DNA of 64,000 nucleotides from Panicum virgatum (GCF_016808335.1 NC_053149.1:36038118-36102117), one strand, 5' to 3'. Counted from the first letter of the stretch, positions 1 through 11,715 are shown. The notes: generated from the sequence alone by a model not told the origin. Numbers and translations are program-made.

Positions 1-411
1 CAGCCTACTAGCCATCTCAAACTTACAACAATTGTTACTCATTTACTTAGTATAATTCTTATGAGTATTATATAACACGCCTCAATCACCTAAATAGTGT
101 CTCAAGATATTAAACGGAATGACTCAAACTATGCCTCTATGGGGCTAAGGTTAAAACTTAAAGTGTCTCAAACTTGCGTCTAATAATCTATATTGACATT
201 TTACGAAATGACTTGAAAAAGTGTCTCTATGATCTAAAATGCCTCGAATATTGTCTCAATACATGTGACACTTTCAAAAGTATCACAAAAAATGTCTCTA
301 CAATACATTATGATATATTTGTAAAGAAAAATTGTGAAATGTCTATACAGAAGTGTCTCTACATTAGTTTTGTTTTGTAGCGACGCTCCAATGCTTTGGG
401 CCAATCCATTG
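1..411. other. AT-rich flank with recurrent short motif
   Basis: No gene is supported here. The motif TGTCTC, often preceded by AG or AA, recurs along with the variant TGCCTC roughly every 15-40 bases from about 98 to 360, mostly in one orientation. Such arrays are common in subterminal regions of CACTA or Mutator-like elements, but no element end is visible on the left side of the window. The similarity to the CACTA fragment that follows begins only at about 412. Confidence 0.4.
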
Positions 412-2077
412 CTGCACGTAATTAATGTCATATCATTGGTAACAGATGTGAATAGTGAGAGTTACCAATGATATTAGTAACAGACTTTGACAAAGTCTGA
501 TACTTATATATTGTCATTGGTAACGGATCACATTGATGTCCAGATCTGGCTCGGCCCTGGGGTCCTATTGGTAACGTCCTCTATTGAAGACCTTACGGTT
601 ATTGATATTGTAATGGACAACTTATGTCTGTTACTGTTGGTATTTCTTAACGTCTACTTCAGATAAAGGGTTGTTCAGGCTAGTTCCGGTAAAGACATCA
701 GAAATGCCCAGCATTAGCGCCAACAAATACCTCAACATTTCATATAGCAATAACTGAAAACCAAACTATAATGAACAATAAATCATTCTACAAGCGGACA
801 GAATCACCGGTGTAGCATTTTACTCAGAGTATTCCCGGGCGTCATTTATATTTCCGCACGGAAGGCGGCGACTAAATTGTGTAGGTAGGCAGGATGAACT
901 AATCTCAATGAAATATTTAAATGCATAAATAGGGGTAAAATAAATATTGATGAAGGTAGTATGAAACACAAGCAATACTATGCTCTGATAAAAGTAAAAA
1001 GAGGCAGAGAGCTAGGTAGAAGTTAGTTAGTCAAAGTCTATCTAATATTCTTGAGGCATTTATACAACTTACTAGTACTTTATACTTTGCACAAAATATG
1101 ATTAGTCTCTATCTAGTTATTCCTAATACAAGGGAGAACTGTGCAAATGGCTAACAAATATGACTGTCAAGCCATTACATCATTTTATAACCCTCCTACC
1201 CCCTAACCGAATGTGGAGGATTACGATGGCACTAAACAGGACTGTCACCAACTGCAGGTTACCTCTCAAACCGTGGGAAAGGGTGATATCCAGCAATACT
1301 TATCTAACCCAGACACCATGTCTACACTAGTAAGAGATACTCTAGAATCCCGCGCGGAGCCCCCCGCCCTTCGGATGGACAGACATCATACTAGAGCAAA
1401 CATATGAATACTGGAGCATGTAAAAGTTCACTAGAACTAAGTCTCTAACTAGGCGAAGCATATAGTAATACAGTAAACTAATTATGAAATCTATGTTTGA
1501 CACCGCAGGACATAAATCATGCAAATATAAATAACTGTAAGATAAGTCAATATTATACAACCGAACATTACAAAGATAACTAGTAGCGAACCCATACCTA
1601 TTCTCCGAAGCATGCCCGGCGACCCGACAAGTACTTCATCTAAACTCCACTAGTCTAGAACTATTCAAGAGAGAAATGGAGCTTGTGCTTCAACTTGTGC
1701 TTGCCTCATTCTTACCCCCCTCATATTTATAGGGAAAGCCAACAGGGGGTCTTACATTGAATTGCAGCAGTCCTAGCACCTGGAACCGATCTTGGGAAGG
1801 TGTAAGGTAGCTTCCTGCAGAGGGGGTAAGTTGGTTGTGCTAGGGCCCACTCGGCCGGCCAACTGGCAGGTGGGCCTCACAACCTGCATTTTAGTCCTTT
1901 TTTCAACATTGTGTAGTTTCTAAGAGCATAGTGGGTTTTGACTTTATTTGAGATAAATATGCATATGAAATATTTAAACTCTAAAAATTTTCTGATCAAA
2001 TTGACACTTGAAATTGGTCGCTAACAAGCATCAACAATTACTAATGCACGTTACCTAAGTTCATTTTTCACGTAGTG
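412..2077 (+). mobile_element. CACTA element 3' end fragment, split by an insertion
   Basis: Bases 412-634 and 2042-2077 together match the last ~250 bases of the CACTA element at 17000-18892: same GGTAAC-type subterminal repeats in both orientations, same order, and the same terminal stretch ending CACGTAGTG at 2069-2077. The 5' part of this element is absent. The match is interrupted by a 1.4-kb element at 635-2036, which lies between copies of GTTAC/ATTAC. No transposase sequence remains, so this is a truncated, non-autonomous copy. Confidence 0.75.
635..2036. mobile_element. 1.4-kb TGTTG...CAACA element (solo LTR or TIR element)
   Basis: This insertion sits exactly where the CACTA 3' end is interrupted, with GTTAC at 630-634 and ATTAC at 2037-2041 as an imperfect 5-bp TSD. 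TG...CA ends and a 5-bp TSD fit a solo LTR. However, the first 18 bases (TGTTGGTATTTCTTAACG) and the inverted last 18 (TGTTGATGCTTGTTAGCG) agree at 13 positions, longer than usual for LTR ends, so a TIR transposon is the alternative. Bases 640-1290 are clearly related to 44123-44777. No long ORF is present; a minus-strand TATA-like stretch lies near 1730. Confidence 0.6.
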
Positions 2078-2466
2078 GGTCAGTGATCAGGCGCTTCACG
2101 AGCGTGAGTGAGCGGTGCCTGAGCTCAGCAGCCGGTGACGGCATCCATCTGAACCATGGTCGTAAGTGCATGCAGTTTGGTCTTAGTTCGGTCTCTGAAG
2201 CAAGCAGGTCAGTTTGGTTTGGTGGTTCGACCGATGCCAATACTAATAATTGGTACAGTGTGATACGGTCTGGATCTTAAACTATTAACAGCTTGAGTTG
2301 GGCAAGGTGGCGGCCTCTCGCACCGTCTGGAAGAAGTGCCAGCATAGTCTCCTCCATGACAAAGATGATGCCAATCGTGAATCATCTGTGCCGCTAGCAG
2401 AGTAGCCATGCAGGACTATAGTACCACCACGCACTGCCGCGGTAGTCCATCGGGAGCGCTGGTGCA
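2078..2466. other. Spacer between CACTA end and Copia element
   Basis: No feature could be supported. The sequence is moderately GC-rich with only short ORFs lacking recognisable motifs. It is the immediate target-site neighbourhood of the Copia insertion: the 5-bp TSD copy GTAAG lies at 2467-2471. Confidence 0.3.
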
Positions 2467-2471
2467 GTAAG

Positions 2472-2853
2472 TGTTTGGAAATATGCGCCAGAGGCAATCG
2501 TATTTTCTTGTATTCATAATTAATAAAGTGCTCCTTGAATATTCATAGATGACAACTTGTATTGATTAATGCTTATATGAAGTATTTATGAAACTCTATA
2601 CTTGTATGAATATTCTAAAATGTTCCTAGTCGGAGTTCATGTGAGGACACACATGAATATTAGACTAGCACATGTATTAGTTGATTGACTACGTTTCACA
2701 AGTCATGGACATGGGGATGTCAAACTAATAATGTGGGTTCATGTGAGACATGAGATAGAACTGACTCAACACGAGATGATGACTTCTCATTACACAATAT
2801 GTACGCTGTGTCCTAAGACCTGAGATCGTTGTATGTACTCAAGATGTGAACCG
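2472..2853 (+). repeat. Copia 5' LTR remnant (382 bp)
   Basis: It aligns with the first ~381 bp of the 3' LTR starting at 7018; I count roughly 18 differences by eye, about 95% identity. The match stops abruptly after GTGAACCG at 2853, whereas the 3' LTR continues for nearly another kilobase. A deletion therefore removed about 970 bp of LTR together with the PBS, leader and gag start. Confidence 0.88.
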
Positions 2854-2879
2854 ACTCAGGCCAGGACTGAAAGGTTCAA

Positions 2880-4358
2880 TGTGTCCAAGGCCTTTGTTGA
2901 AACTAAGCTAGCAGAAAGAGCACCAGTAGGGCCGCATATAATCAAGATGGTTGGTTACACATAGAGGTTGGAGAAGCTGGGCTTCCCACTTGGCCAAGAG
3001 TTAGCCGCTGACTTCATTCTTGCCTCTTTCCCACCGAGCTATGGAAACTTCATCTCGAACTACCACATGCACGGGGCTGAGAAGGGCTTGAATGAGCTGT
3101 GTGGCATGCTCAAAACGGCAGAGAGTGACATCAAGAAAAGCACAGGTGGCGGCCATGTGATGGCTGTCCAGAATAAGCCTACTTTCAAGAAGAAATGTTC
3201 TTGGAAGAAGAAAAAAAGGGCAAGGCTAAGGTTGCGAACCCCAAGCCAAACCCTACACCCAAGGTTAAACCTGGACTAGCTGCAGACAAGGAGTGCTTTC
3301 ATTATCACCAGCCAGGACACTGGAAGAGGAATTGCAAGCTGTACCTAGCCTCGTTGAAGAATCGTTCTTCCACTTCGGGTACGCTTGTTGTTCATATTAC
3401 AGAAATATTTCTCGCTGACCCTTATGTTAATTCTTGGGTATTTGATACCGGATCGGTTGCTCATATATGCAATTCGATGCAGGGAATGACAAAGAGTAGA
3501 AGCGTTGAAAGAGGAGAAGTTGACTTCCGCGTCGGCAATAATGCAAGAGTTGCTACTTTGGCCGTCGGGATGATGCAACTACACCTACCGTCAGGATTTG
3601 TCTTGGAGCTTAATAATTGTTATTTTGTTCCTAGTTTGAGTCGAAATATTGTGTCTCCTTCATGTTTGATGAAGGATGGTTATTCTTTTGCGAGTGAAAA
3701 CAATGGTTGTGTGATCTCTAAGAATAATATATTTGTGGCTTTGGCGTCCATTAAGAATGGGCTATTTAATTTAAATCTTGATGATTCTCCTGTCTGTAAT
3801 ATAAGTGCTAAAAGGCCTCGGCTAAATGATTTGAACCCTACCTACATGTGGCATTGTCGTCTTGGTCATATAAGCGAGAAACGCACGAAGAAGCTCCATG
3901 AGGATGGACTTCTCAGTTTGTTTGATTTTGAATCATACGAGACATGCGAAGCTTGTTTGCTGGGCAAGATGACCAAGACGCCATTCACAGGTTTTCCAGA
4001 GAGAACATCGAATTTGCTGGAACTCATACATACGGATGTGTGTGGACCAATGAGCTCGACTGCTAGAGGAGGATTCCAATACTTCATTACTTTTACTGAT
4101 GACTTAAGTAGATATGGCTATGTCTACTTGATGAGGTATAAGTCTGAAACCTTTGAAAAGTTCAAGGAATTTCATAATAAAGTTGAAAATCAGCGTGGCA
4201 AGAAGATTAAAGCCCTGCGATCAGATCGTGGAGGTGAATATCTGAGCCATGAATTTAGCGATCATTTGAAGAGTTGCGGAATTATTCCACAACTTACGCT
4301 GCCTGGAACGCCTCAAAGGAATGGGATTTCTGAGTGACGTAATCGAACTCTATTGGAC
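2880..4358 (+). pseudogene. Copia gag (partial), protease and integrase N-terminal half
   Basis: Gag enters mid-protein; the segment at 2968-3200 carries the typical LGFPLGQELAADFIL and GMLKTAE motifs. A frameshift near 3200-3240 leads into the nucleocapsid, whose zinc knuckle reads CFHYHQPGHWKRNC, so the second metal-binding Cys is Tyr. Aspartic protease follows (WVFDTGSVAHICN, about 3437-3475). The GAG-pre-integrase motif MWHCRLGHIS is near 3847. In the integrase core the first Asp is in HTDVCGP and the second in SDRGGEY; the third acidic position falls at NGISE just before a TGA stop at 4335-4337. The CACTA insertion interrupts the frame 24 bases later. Spoiled by 5' deletion, frameshift, nonsense codon and insertion. 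Confidence 0.9.
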
Positions 4359-4361
4359 ATG

Positions 4362-4884
4362 CACTACTAGAAAACAAGCCTTAGGTCCACCCCAAAATTA
4401 CCGGTATGGAGATGAACCGGTACCTACTTTTGGGGTGGATGAAATCTTTGAATGAGCCTTAGGTACCGGTTGGTATTATTAACCGGTACCTAAGGCTCTC
4501 CATAGGTACCGGGTGGTAACTTTTATATTAGTACCGGATGGTACCACCAACCGGTACCTTTAGACGAGCCTTAGGTACCGGTTGGTATTACCAACCGGTA
4601 CCTTAGACTCATCCATGGGTTACTTCAAAAGGAAAGCATCTCCTTCTCAATTAGAAGAACTGTGTAGCTGAGATGGTAAAGGAGCAACGCGCAAGGCTAG
4701 AGGTCGCGAGTTCAAATCCCAGCCAAAGAGAATATTTTTCGTGAATTTTGGAGGCCTTAGGTACCGGTTAATTTACCCGGTACCAAAGGTTCGAGCCTTT
4801 GGTACCACTTTCGGGGTACCGGTTAAAAAAACCAGTACCAAAGGGCACCTGCAACCGGTGCCTTAAAGCATTTTTCTAGTAGTG
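4362..4884. mobile_element. Short non-autonomous CACTA element in Copia integrase
   Basis: The ends are CACTACTAGAAAA at 4362 and its inverse TTTTTCTAGTAGTG ending at 4884, flanked by a 3-bp TSD ATG (4359-4361 and 4885-4887). This is the diagnostic CACTA signature. The body consists of subterminal repeats built on ACCGGTACC/GGTACCGG in both orientations around a central tRNA-like segment (4662-4724). There is no ORF of note. The same family, with shared sequence around the tRNA-like part, occurs at 24692-25365. Its transposase must come from elsewhere; the large CACTA element at 44778 has similar ACCGGT-type repeats and the same CACTACTAGAAAA start. Confidence 0.93.
4662..4724 (+). other. tRNA-like segment inside CACTA element
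   Basis: The segment contains an A-box-like stretch (TAGCTGAGATGGT at 4665-4677) and, about 30 bp later, a B-box-like stretch (GAGTTCAAATCCC at 4708-4720). Order and spacing match the 5' half, D arm and T arm of a tRNA. I could not form a full acceptor stem, so this is not called a functional tRNA gene. Comparable segments occur in three other CACTA-type sequences in this window. Confidence 0.55.
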
Positions 4885-6997
4885 ATGGTTCGATCAATGA
4901 TGAGCCAATTGGACTTACCATTGTCATTTTGTGGTTACACACTAGAAACAGCAGCTTTCACACTAAACAGGGTGCCGTCAAAATCCATAAACAAGACACC
5001 ATATGAGATATGGACTGGCAAGACTCCCAGTTTGTCTTTTCTAAAAATTTGGGGTTGTGAAGCATTTGTCAAACGACTCCAGTCTGACAAGCTTGCACCC
5101 AAATCGGATAAGTGCATATTCGTGGGATACCCAAAGGAGACCTTAGGGTATTACTTCTACAATCGATCTGAGGGCAAAGTGTTTGTCGCTCGGAATAGAG
5201 TTTTCCTAGAGAAAAAAATTTCTCAAAGGAGAGAAAAGTGGAAGAACGGTGCAACTCGAAGAAGTTCGAGATGAGTCAATAGGACAAGACTCTACAAGTG
5301 ACGCTAATGTAGCTGAACAAGTTGAGATGCCTGTGGCAACAGAAGCACCTCCGCAACCACGAAAGTCAGCAAGGCTCATCTCGAACTTCTTCGATGAGAC
5401 AATGATAATTATTATTGTTAGACAATGATGAGCCTGCGACATATGCAGAGGCGATGGCAGACCCTGACTCCGAGAGATGGCAAGATGCCATGAAATCCGA
5501 AATAGAATCCATGAAGGAAAATCAAGTTTCAAACTTGGTAGACCTGCCTGATGGTGTGAGAACCATAGAGTGCAAATGGATCTATAAGAAGAAGAAAGAT
5601 ATGGATGGAAATGTTCACATCTATAAAGCTCGACTTGTCGCAAAAGGTTTTCGACAAGTTCAAGGAGTTGACTACGACGAGATTTTCTCGCCCGTAGCAA
5701 TGCTTAAATTTGTTCGGATTATTCTAGCTATTGCTACATATTTCGATTTTGAAATATGGCAGATGGATGTCAAAACAGCTTTCCTTAATGGAAACCTGAC
5801 CGAGGATGTGTATATGATGCAGCCCGAGGGTTTTGTCGATCCGACCAATGCTGGAAAGATATGCAAGCATCCATTTATGGATTAAAGCAAGCATCTCGGA
5901 GTTGGAATATTCATTTTGATGAAGTAGTCAAAGGGTTTGGCTTCATTAAAAACAAAGAAGAAGCTTGTGTTTACAAGAAGGAAAGTGGGAGCTCTGTTGC
6001 ATTTCTAATCCTATATGTAGATGACATACTGCTGATTGGAAATAATATTCCTATGATTGAGTCCGTAAAGACTTCACTGAAAAATAGTTTTTCGATGAAG
6101 GATTTAGGAGAAGCAGCATACATACTGGGCATCAAGATCTATAGAGATAGATCAAAGAGGCTTATAGGATTAAGCCAATATACTTACATTGACAAAGTGT
6201 TGAAGCGGTTCAATATGGAAAAGGCAAAGAAAGTGTTCTTGTCTATGTCACATGGCATACATCTTAGCAAGACTCAGTGTCCTACGACGACTGATGAGCA
6301 AGAGTGCATGAGCAAAGTTCCATATGCCTCACCAATTGGATCTATCATGTATGCAATGATAAGTACACGCCCAGATGTTTCTTATGCTCTAAGTGTTACG
6401 AGCAGATACCAGTCAGATCCGGGTGAGAGTCACTGGATAGTTGTGAAAAACATCCTCAAGTACTTGAGAAGAACTAAGGATGTGTTTCTAGTCTATGGAG
6501 GTGAGGAGGAGCTCATTGTAATTGGTTACACTGATGCGAGCTTCCAAACCAATAAAGACGATTCAAAGTCTCAGTCCGGTTTCGTATTCAAAGTAAATGG
6601 TGATGCGGTTAGCTGGAAGAGTTCCAAGCAGGAGATGGTGGCCGATTTTACAACAGAAGCCGAGTACATCGCTGCTTCGGAAGCTGTGAAGGAAGGTGTT
6701 TGGATAAGGAAGTTCCTTATTGAGCTTGGTGTGTTCCCTAATGCCTCTAGCCCGCTGGATCTCTACTGTGACAATAGTGGAGCTATTGCGCAAGCCAAGG
6801 AGCCAAGGAATCACCAGAAGAGCAAACACGTTATGCGGCGATTTCATCTCATTCGAGAGTTCATCGATCGTGGTGAGATCAAGATATGCAAAATACATTC
6901 GGACCTGAACATTTCATATCCGTTGACAAAACCCCTTCCACAGCCCAAGCATGAGAGGCACACAAGAGCAATGGGTATTAGATACATTCTAGATTGA
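4885..6997 (+). pseudogene. Copia integrase C-terminal, RT and RNase H
   Basis: Coding resumes directly after the CACTA element with VRSMMSQLDLP and the Copia integrase C-terminal motif TPYEIWTGKTPS. A frameshift near 5210-5220 and another near 5420 lead into the RT: WQDAMKSEIESM, then ECKWIYKKKKD, then DVKTAFLNGNL, ending with a frameshift near 5865. RT resumes with IYGLKQASRSWN and an intact catalytic motif YVDDILLIGNN. RNase H shows GYTDASFQTN, TEAEYIA and CDNSGAIAQ, then SKHVMRRFHLIREF, and the frame ends at 6995-6997. The polypurine tract lies 10-20 bases later. The RT and RNase H active-site residues look preserved, but the frame is broken at least three times. Confidence 0.92.
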
Positions 6998-7017
6998 CTC
7001 TAGTGCAAGTGGGAGAC

Positions 7018-10000
7018 TGTTGGAAATATGTCCAAGAGGCAATCATATTTCCTTGTATTCATGATTAATAAAGTGCTCCGTGAATATTCTTAGATGACAA
7101 CTTGTATTGATTAATACTTATGTGAAGTATTTGTGAAACTCTATACTTGTATGAATATTCTAAAATGTTCCTAGTCAGAGTTCATATGAGGACACACATG
7201 AATATTAGACTAGCACATGTATTAGTTGATTGACTACGTTTCACAAGTCATGGACATGGGGATGGCAAACTAATAATGTGGGTTCATGTGAGACATGAGA
7301 CAGAACTGACCCAACACGAGATGATGACTTCTCATTACACAATATGTACGCTGTGTCCTAAGACCTGAGATCGTCGTATGTACTCAAGATGTGAACCGGT
7401 TTACTTAGGAGCCATCAAACGCTGCACCGTAATAGGGTAGTTATAAAGGTGGCTTTCGGGTCTGTCCAGAAGCATGCTGTGAGACATAGTCGGTCAAGAT
7501 GGGATTTGCCCCTCTGTACAAGAGAGAGATATCTCTGGGCCACTCGAGTGATTCGGATTAGGAAATGCATGGCCATGCTAGGGTTAAGAGTTAACAAAGG
7601 ATTCCGAATCACAGGGTCGAGAAAGATGTAACACCCGATTTATAAAAGGACATAAACCGAGCAATCATATATGTGCCAGGATCAAGTCACACGTATATAC
7701 AACAGAATGAACAGTATATCACAGCACATATCACGTAAAAAGATATAATAAAGCGAGTACGAATGTTATTTATTACATTAATGACAAAATGTCTGATACA
7801 GCGGAAGCGTAAATACATATACGAAAACTCTCGGAATCTGGGCGCCACAGGGACGTCGACTGGGAGATGACCGCTTAGAAGTCCTCGTACTCCTGGTAGC
7901 TCCGAGTGAACTCCTCCGCGTCACCGAGAACTGAGCAGCAGTAGGGTGTCCCCAAAGAGAACAAGAGGAAAAGAGTAGAGTAGGCAAGAGTGAGTACACA
8001 ACTTATACTCAACATGTATAACACAAACTATGAGGCTCTAAGGTTGGCTGACTCGACTGCATTAGCTTTTAAACTTGGCAAAATTTTATTTAATCTAATT
8101 ACTACAAGTTGATGAAATTACCATAACCCAGATACATAGAAATTAATCAAATTAATTAAGAACTTCTGAGAACCAACCGAAACCACCAAGGTAACCCCAC
8201 TAATCAAAAGGAGGATCCGGGCCGCTCATGACCGTGAGCACGGCTAGTATACCAGTTTTACACTCTGCAGAGGTTGCACATCTTTACCCACAAGTCGTGA
8301 GCTACGCTAGTTGTTCATCACACTTCCGTAGGTGAGATGACTAGCAAACTCACTACGAGGCCTTTACAAAGAATCTCGTTGGTAAGGAGTAACTGCGAGG
8401 GTTGGATCGGCGACTATGGAGCAGGTCTAGTGGGCGTCAAGACACAGAAGCACAGACGAGGCCACTCAGTACGAGGGCCATAGAAGCTTACCACCCTTGC
8501 CCCACAGGTAAGTTACTCCAAACCAAAAAGACCTAATTAGTAAGCCAAGACCGTCCCATTCCAGTCTTGTGGTTGCGCGGTTGTCCCAGGTTATCGCTCT
8601 AATGACGTACGGTCCTTATGGAGAGTAGCTGACACATAACACAGTGCGAGCCCCCTAAACCAAGTTTCTAGAAAAACATGTTTTAAGGAGACGTAAACCA
8701 CTCAAGTACAGAGCACAGTGGGTAACGCTCAGAATTAAGTTGCATAAGACCATTAACAATTTAATTAAAAAGGACCATGTGTGAGAGCGCAGCACTTAGC
8801 ACAACTAACCAAAAAGCAACCCAAGGGATATATATATAAGGTAATAAAGTGGCTAGGAAATCCTTATAGGCATACAATATTAAAATGCAGTATGAAATTG
8901 TATTCAAAGGTGATAGGTGGTGTTCATGTTATACTTGCCTTCCTCAAAGTTCTCCTGCTGCTCAAACTGCTGTGAAGACGGTGGCTGCTCCGGGTACTGG
9001 TACTCCTCCGAAGGATCAACGTCTACTCACGATCGCAACGCCAAAACAAGTCCAGCACATACACATACATGTAAACAAAGGCAAAAACTAAGAACAGTAC
9101 AACAATACATAAAAACAGCAAACAAAACTAAGCTAGAACTGTTCTACACGTTACAACGATCGCGTGGACATAAAGAACACCTAAAACGGAGCTAGAAAGC
9201 GAAAACTACGCTAAAAACAAGATCCAGGGACCTATCTGCGAGAAAAACTGAGCTAAAGGGGGTTCTGGGCAAAATCTAGGGACTTATACGTAATTAAACT
9301 ATAGATCTGGGGTCTGACATGCAAAACCGGCAGGTCTGGACTGCGGGTTCTAAACTGGGAAAGTCCAGGGGTCTAAGTGATAAAAACAGGACCTAGTTCT
9401 AATTGCTTTTGAACTACCAGAACTGCGGGTTGATTTCAAGGAAAGGCATGGGCTCTTTAGCAAAACAGCCAGCCGAAACGGTATCCTTGAATCAGGGCCG
9501 TTGGATCGCGATCTGAGGGCTCGGTTTTGACGCGATCTCAATCTAATCTGGACCGCTGGTCCGAGATCGGGCGGCCAGGGGGAAAGGGCGCGCGGGGCGG
9601 CGGTGATCAGTCGCCGGAGAGCCATCCCGTGGCGGTGCTTCACCGGCGACGGCCGATCTCGGCCATCCGGGCTCGATTCTGGGCCGGGTCTGGCCGGGGA
9701 GGTAGCCCGCAGCATGCGTAATCCACCTATGTGGGTCGTGCGGGTCTGCGGAGGGTGTAGCGGTGCGCGCAGCGAAGGGGGGGTCTCCGCGGCGGCGCCC
9801 GCCGGTGAGCTGGTGTTTCGGCCACTGGAACGGCCTACGGGCCCTAGGATCTAGGGCAAAAGGTAGAACGGGCGCTACTAGTGCTCACCGAGGATGCAGA
9901 GCGGGCTGGACGGCCGAACAGGGTCGATGGCGATGTTGACCGGCGGCGGAGCGGAGGCAGAGCTTGCGGACGGGGCGCTGCGGTGGTCCTCCGGGCGCCT

Positions 10001-11710
10001 GGATCCCACGGCTCGAGTCCTGGAGGTGCTGCGGAGCGGTACAGAGGGTCAGGGCGGGCTGTGGTCCACCGGCGGCAAGCAATCGCGGCGAAACCGAGCT
10101 CACCTGCGCGGCGGTTCTTAGCGAAATTCCCACGCGAGTGTGGGGCAGGGGGCTAGGAATGGGGCTGGTGACAATCTTGTTGACCGGGCGGAGCTCCGGC
10201 GAGGATCCTCGGTCGATGTGGTGCAGCGAAACGGCTGGTCCACGGCGGCGCAGGGGGTGCTGTGCGGCGGAGCAAGGCAGCGGGCGGCTAGGGTTTAGTG
10301 GCTGCGCTGGCGTGGGGGATGAGGAGCAGGGAAGGCTGGGGTGGCATTTAAAGGAGGGCGCCGGGGTCTCGACGTGCGGGCCGTTGGGCACGCGGGCGAG
10401 CGTCACGGCGAGGATCGCGGCTCCGTTAGCGCGCGGGAGAAGGAAGGGAGGTAGAAGATGGCGCTGACAGGTGGGGCCGGGACGTCAGCGAGACAGAGGG
10501 GAGAGCATCTGACGCGCGGGGCCCAGGTGGCAGAAAGGGCGACGCGCGCACTGCGCTGGGCGAGCGCGAGGTGCGACGGGCTGCGGGGCGCGGCTGAGTG
10601 AGCGTTGGGCCGGACGCGGGAGAGGGAGGGAGTTGGGCGCAGGGAAAAGGAAAGGAGGGAGTGGGCCAGCTGTGGTTGGGGTGCTGCTGGGCTGGGTTCT
10701 GGGTTTGGTTTCTCTTTTCCTTTTCTATCTCAACTCAAACTAACTCAAATTTATTTGAATTCAAACTCCTACGCACTCAAACAATTAGAGCTTATGCACC
10801 AGCATGAATGCAACAACAAGTTTAGACGTAGAAATTTTTTAATTATTTGTGAAAGAAAATTAATTTAAATGCAAGTCTAAGCATATTAAATCCTAGAAAA
10901 TTAAATAAAGCCAATTAAATTTATTATTAAATAGGAAATTGAAATTAGGGTGTTACAAAAGAGTGGTCGGCTTTAAGCTAGATCAAATATCGTGAGGTAA
11001 AGGGAACATCATGTATAAGATTGTGACGGCTCGACACATATGAATCGCGCGTGCTTAGGAGTTGACACATCTTGCTAGAGACCGATATCAACTATTGGCC
11101 AGTAGGAGTACTGGGCCATGTCTACTCACGCGTGAGCCCATAGGGTCACACACTTAAGGGCCAGAAGCCTAATGAGGATGAGATTCAAATTAGACTGGGC
11201 TTTGATGCACTAATGGGCCTAGAGAGGCCCATAGGGTTAGACTTGCGGTGGGGGCTAAGAGCAGCCCACCTGAAGGGGGCACCCAAGGTGGGGCCCACTA
11301 GGGCCCATCTAGGGGCGCCCACTAGGGCTATAAAAGGAGGGAAAGGGGGAGGGGGCGCCCCCCATCTATGCAGCCCTAGCCGCCTCTTTGTTGGCGCCCT
11401 CCTCCCTCTCTCTGTTGCTCCTCCTCCCGCGCATCAAGCCCTAGTTCGTTTTTGCGGATCTAGCAATCCGGAGAGCGAAGCTTCTTCCCGTACGTGTGGA
11501 CTTCGTGGAGGTTCTGCGCTTGCTGCACAAGGATGAGCCGTTCGTGAGGAGGTTCACGCAACTGCACTGCCGGCTTCCATCTGCACTACACCGACGCGCT
11601 ACAGAAGTTCCGCAAACTGCGCGTCTAGTGGTAATCCCGTGATCTATAACTGCAGTAATCCTGGTTTATGCGGTAGAAAATTTTTGTTTGTGCTACCCCA
11701 TATTACTACA
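7018..11710 (+). repeat. Copia 3' LTR, interrupted (about 1.36 kb net)
   Basis: It starts TGTTGGAAATATG just after the purine-rich tract AAGTGGGAGA (about 7007-7016) and ends TACTACA at 11710 followed by the TSD GTAAG. A 3.3-kb solo LTR occupies 7627-10957. Removing it and the TSD copy leaves about 1357 bp, in the BARE/Angela size range. The distal part contains a TATA-like box (TATAAAAGG near 11330) and a pyrimidine-rich run, the probable promoter and transcript start of the element. Confidence 0.88.
7627..10957 (-). mobile_element. 3.3-kb solo LTR (TGTAACACCC family) in the Copia 3' LTR
   Basis: The ends are TGTAACACCC and GGGTGTTACA, a perfect 10-bp inverted pair with TG...CA. A perfect 5-bp TSD AAAGA flanks them (7622-7626 and 10958-10962). 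No PBS, PPT or retroviral-type ORF is visible, so a solo LTR from unequal LTR recombination is the best reading. Ends like these are typical of long-LTR gypsy elements of Del/Tekay type, which I infer only from ends and length. The strand is tentative, based on a TACTCA-rich stretch near 8000 that reads as the inverse of the 3' half of such LTRs. Bases 9500-10650 are markedly GC-rich, producing spurious ORFs on both strands. Confidence 0.85.
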
Positions 11711-11715
11711 GTAAG

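Larger units (their letters stand above)
2472..11710 (+). mobile_element. Ty1/Copia retrotransposon, BARE/Angela-like, degenerate
   Basis: The boundaries are set by a perfect 5-bp TSD, GTAAG at 2467-2471 and 11711-11715, with TG...CA ends. Order is 5' LTR remnant, gag, protease, integrase, RT, RNase H, PPT, 3' LTR, the Copia gene order. The LTR start TGTTGGAAATATG resembles BARE/Angela elements. Two later insertions lie inside it: a 523-bp CACTA element in integrase and a 3.3-kb solo LTR in the 3' LTR. Without them the element would be about 5.4 kb. The 5' LTR inner part, primer-binding site and start of gag are deleted, and pol has stops and frameshifts, so it cannot be autonomous. Confidence 0.93.

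Noticed and set aside
5206..5700. 164-codon minus-strand ORF opposite Copia RT
   Set aside because: It is the shadow of well-recognised Copia RT coding sequence on the plus strand.
9885..10467. ORFs of 167-173 codons on both strands in the solo LTR
   Set aside because: GC-driven open frames in all directions inside a TSD-bounded solo LTR; no domain signature and no promoter arrangement.
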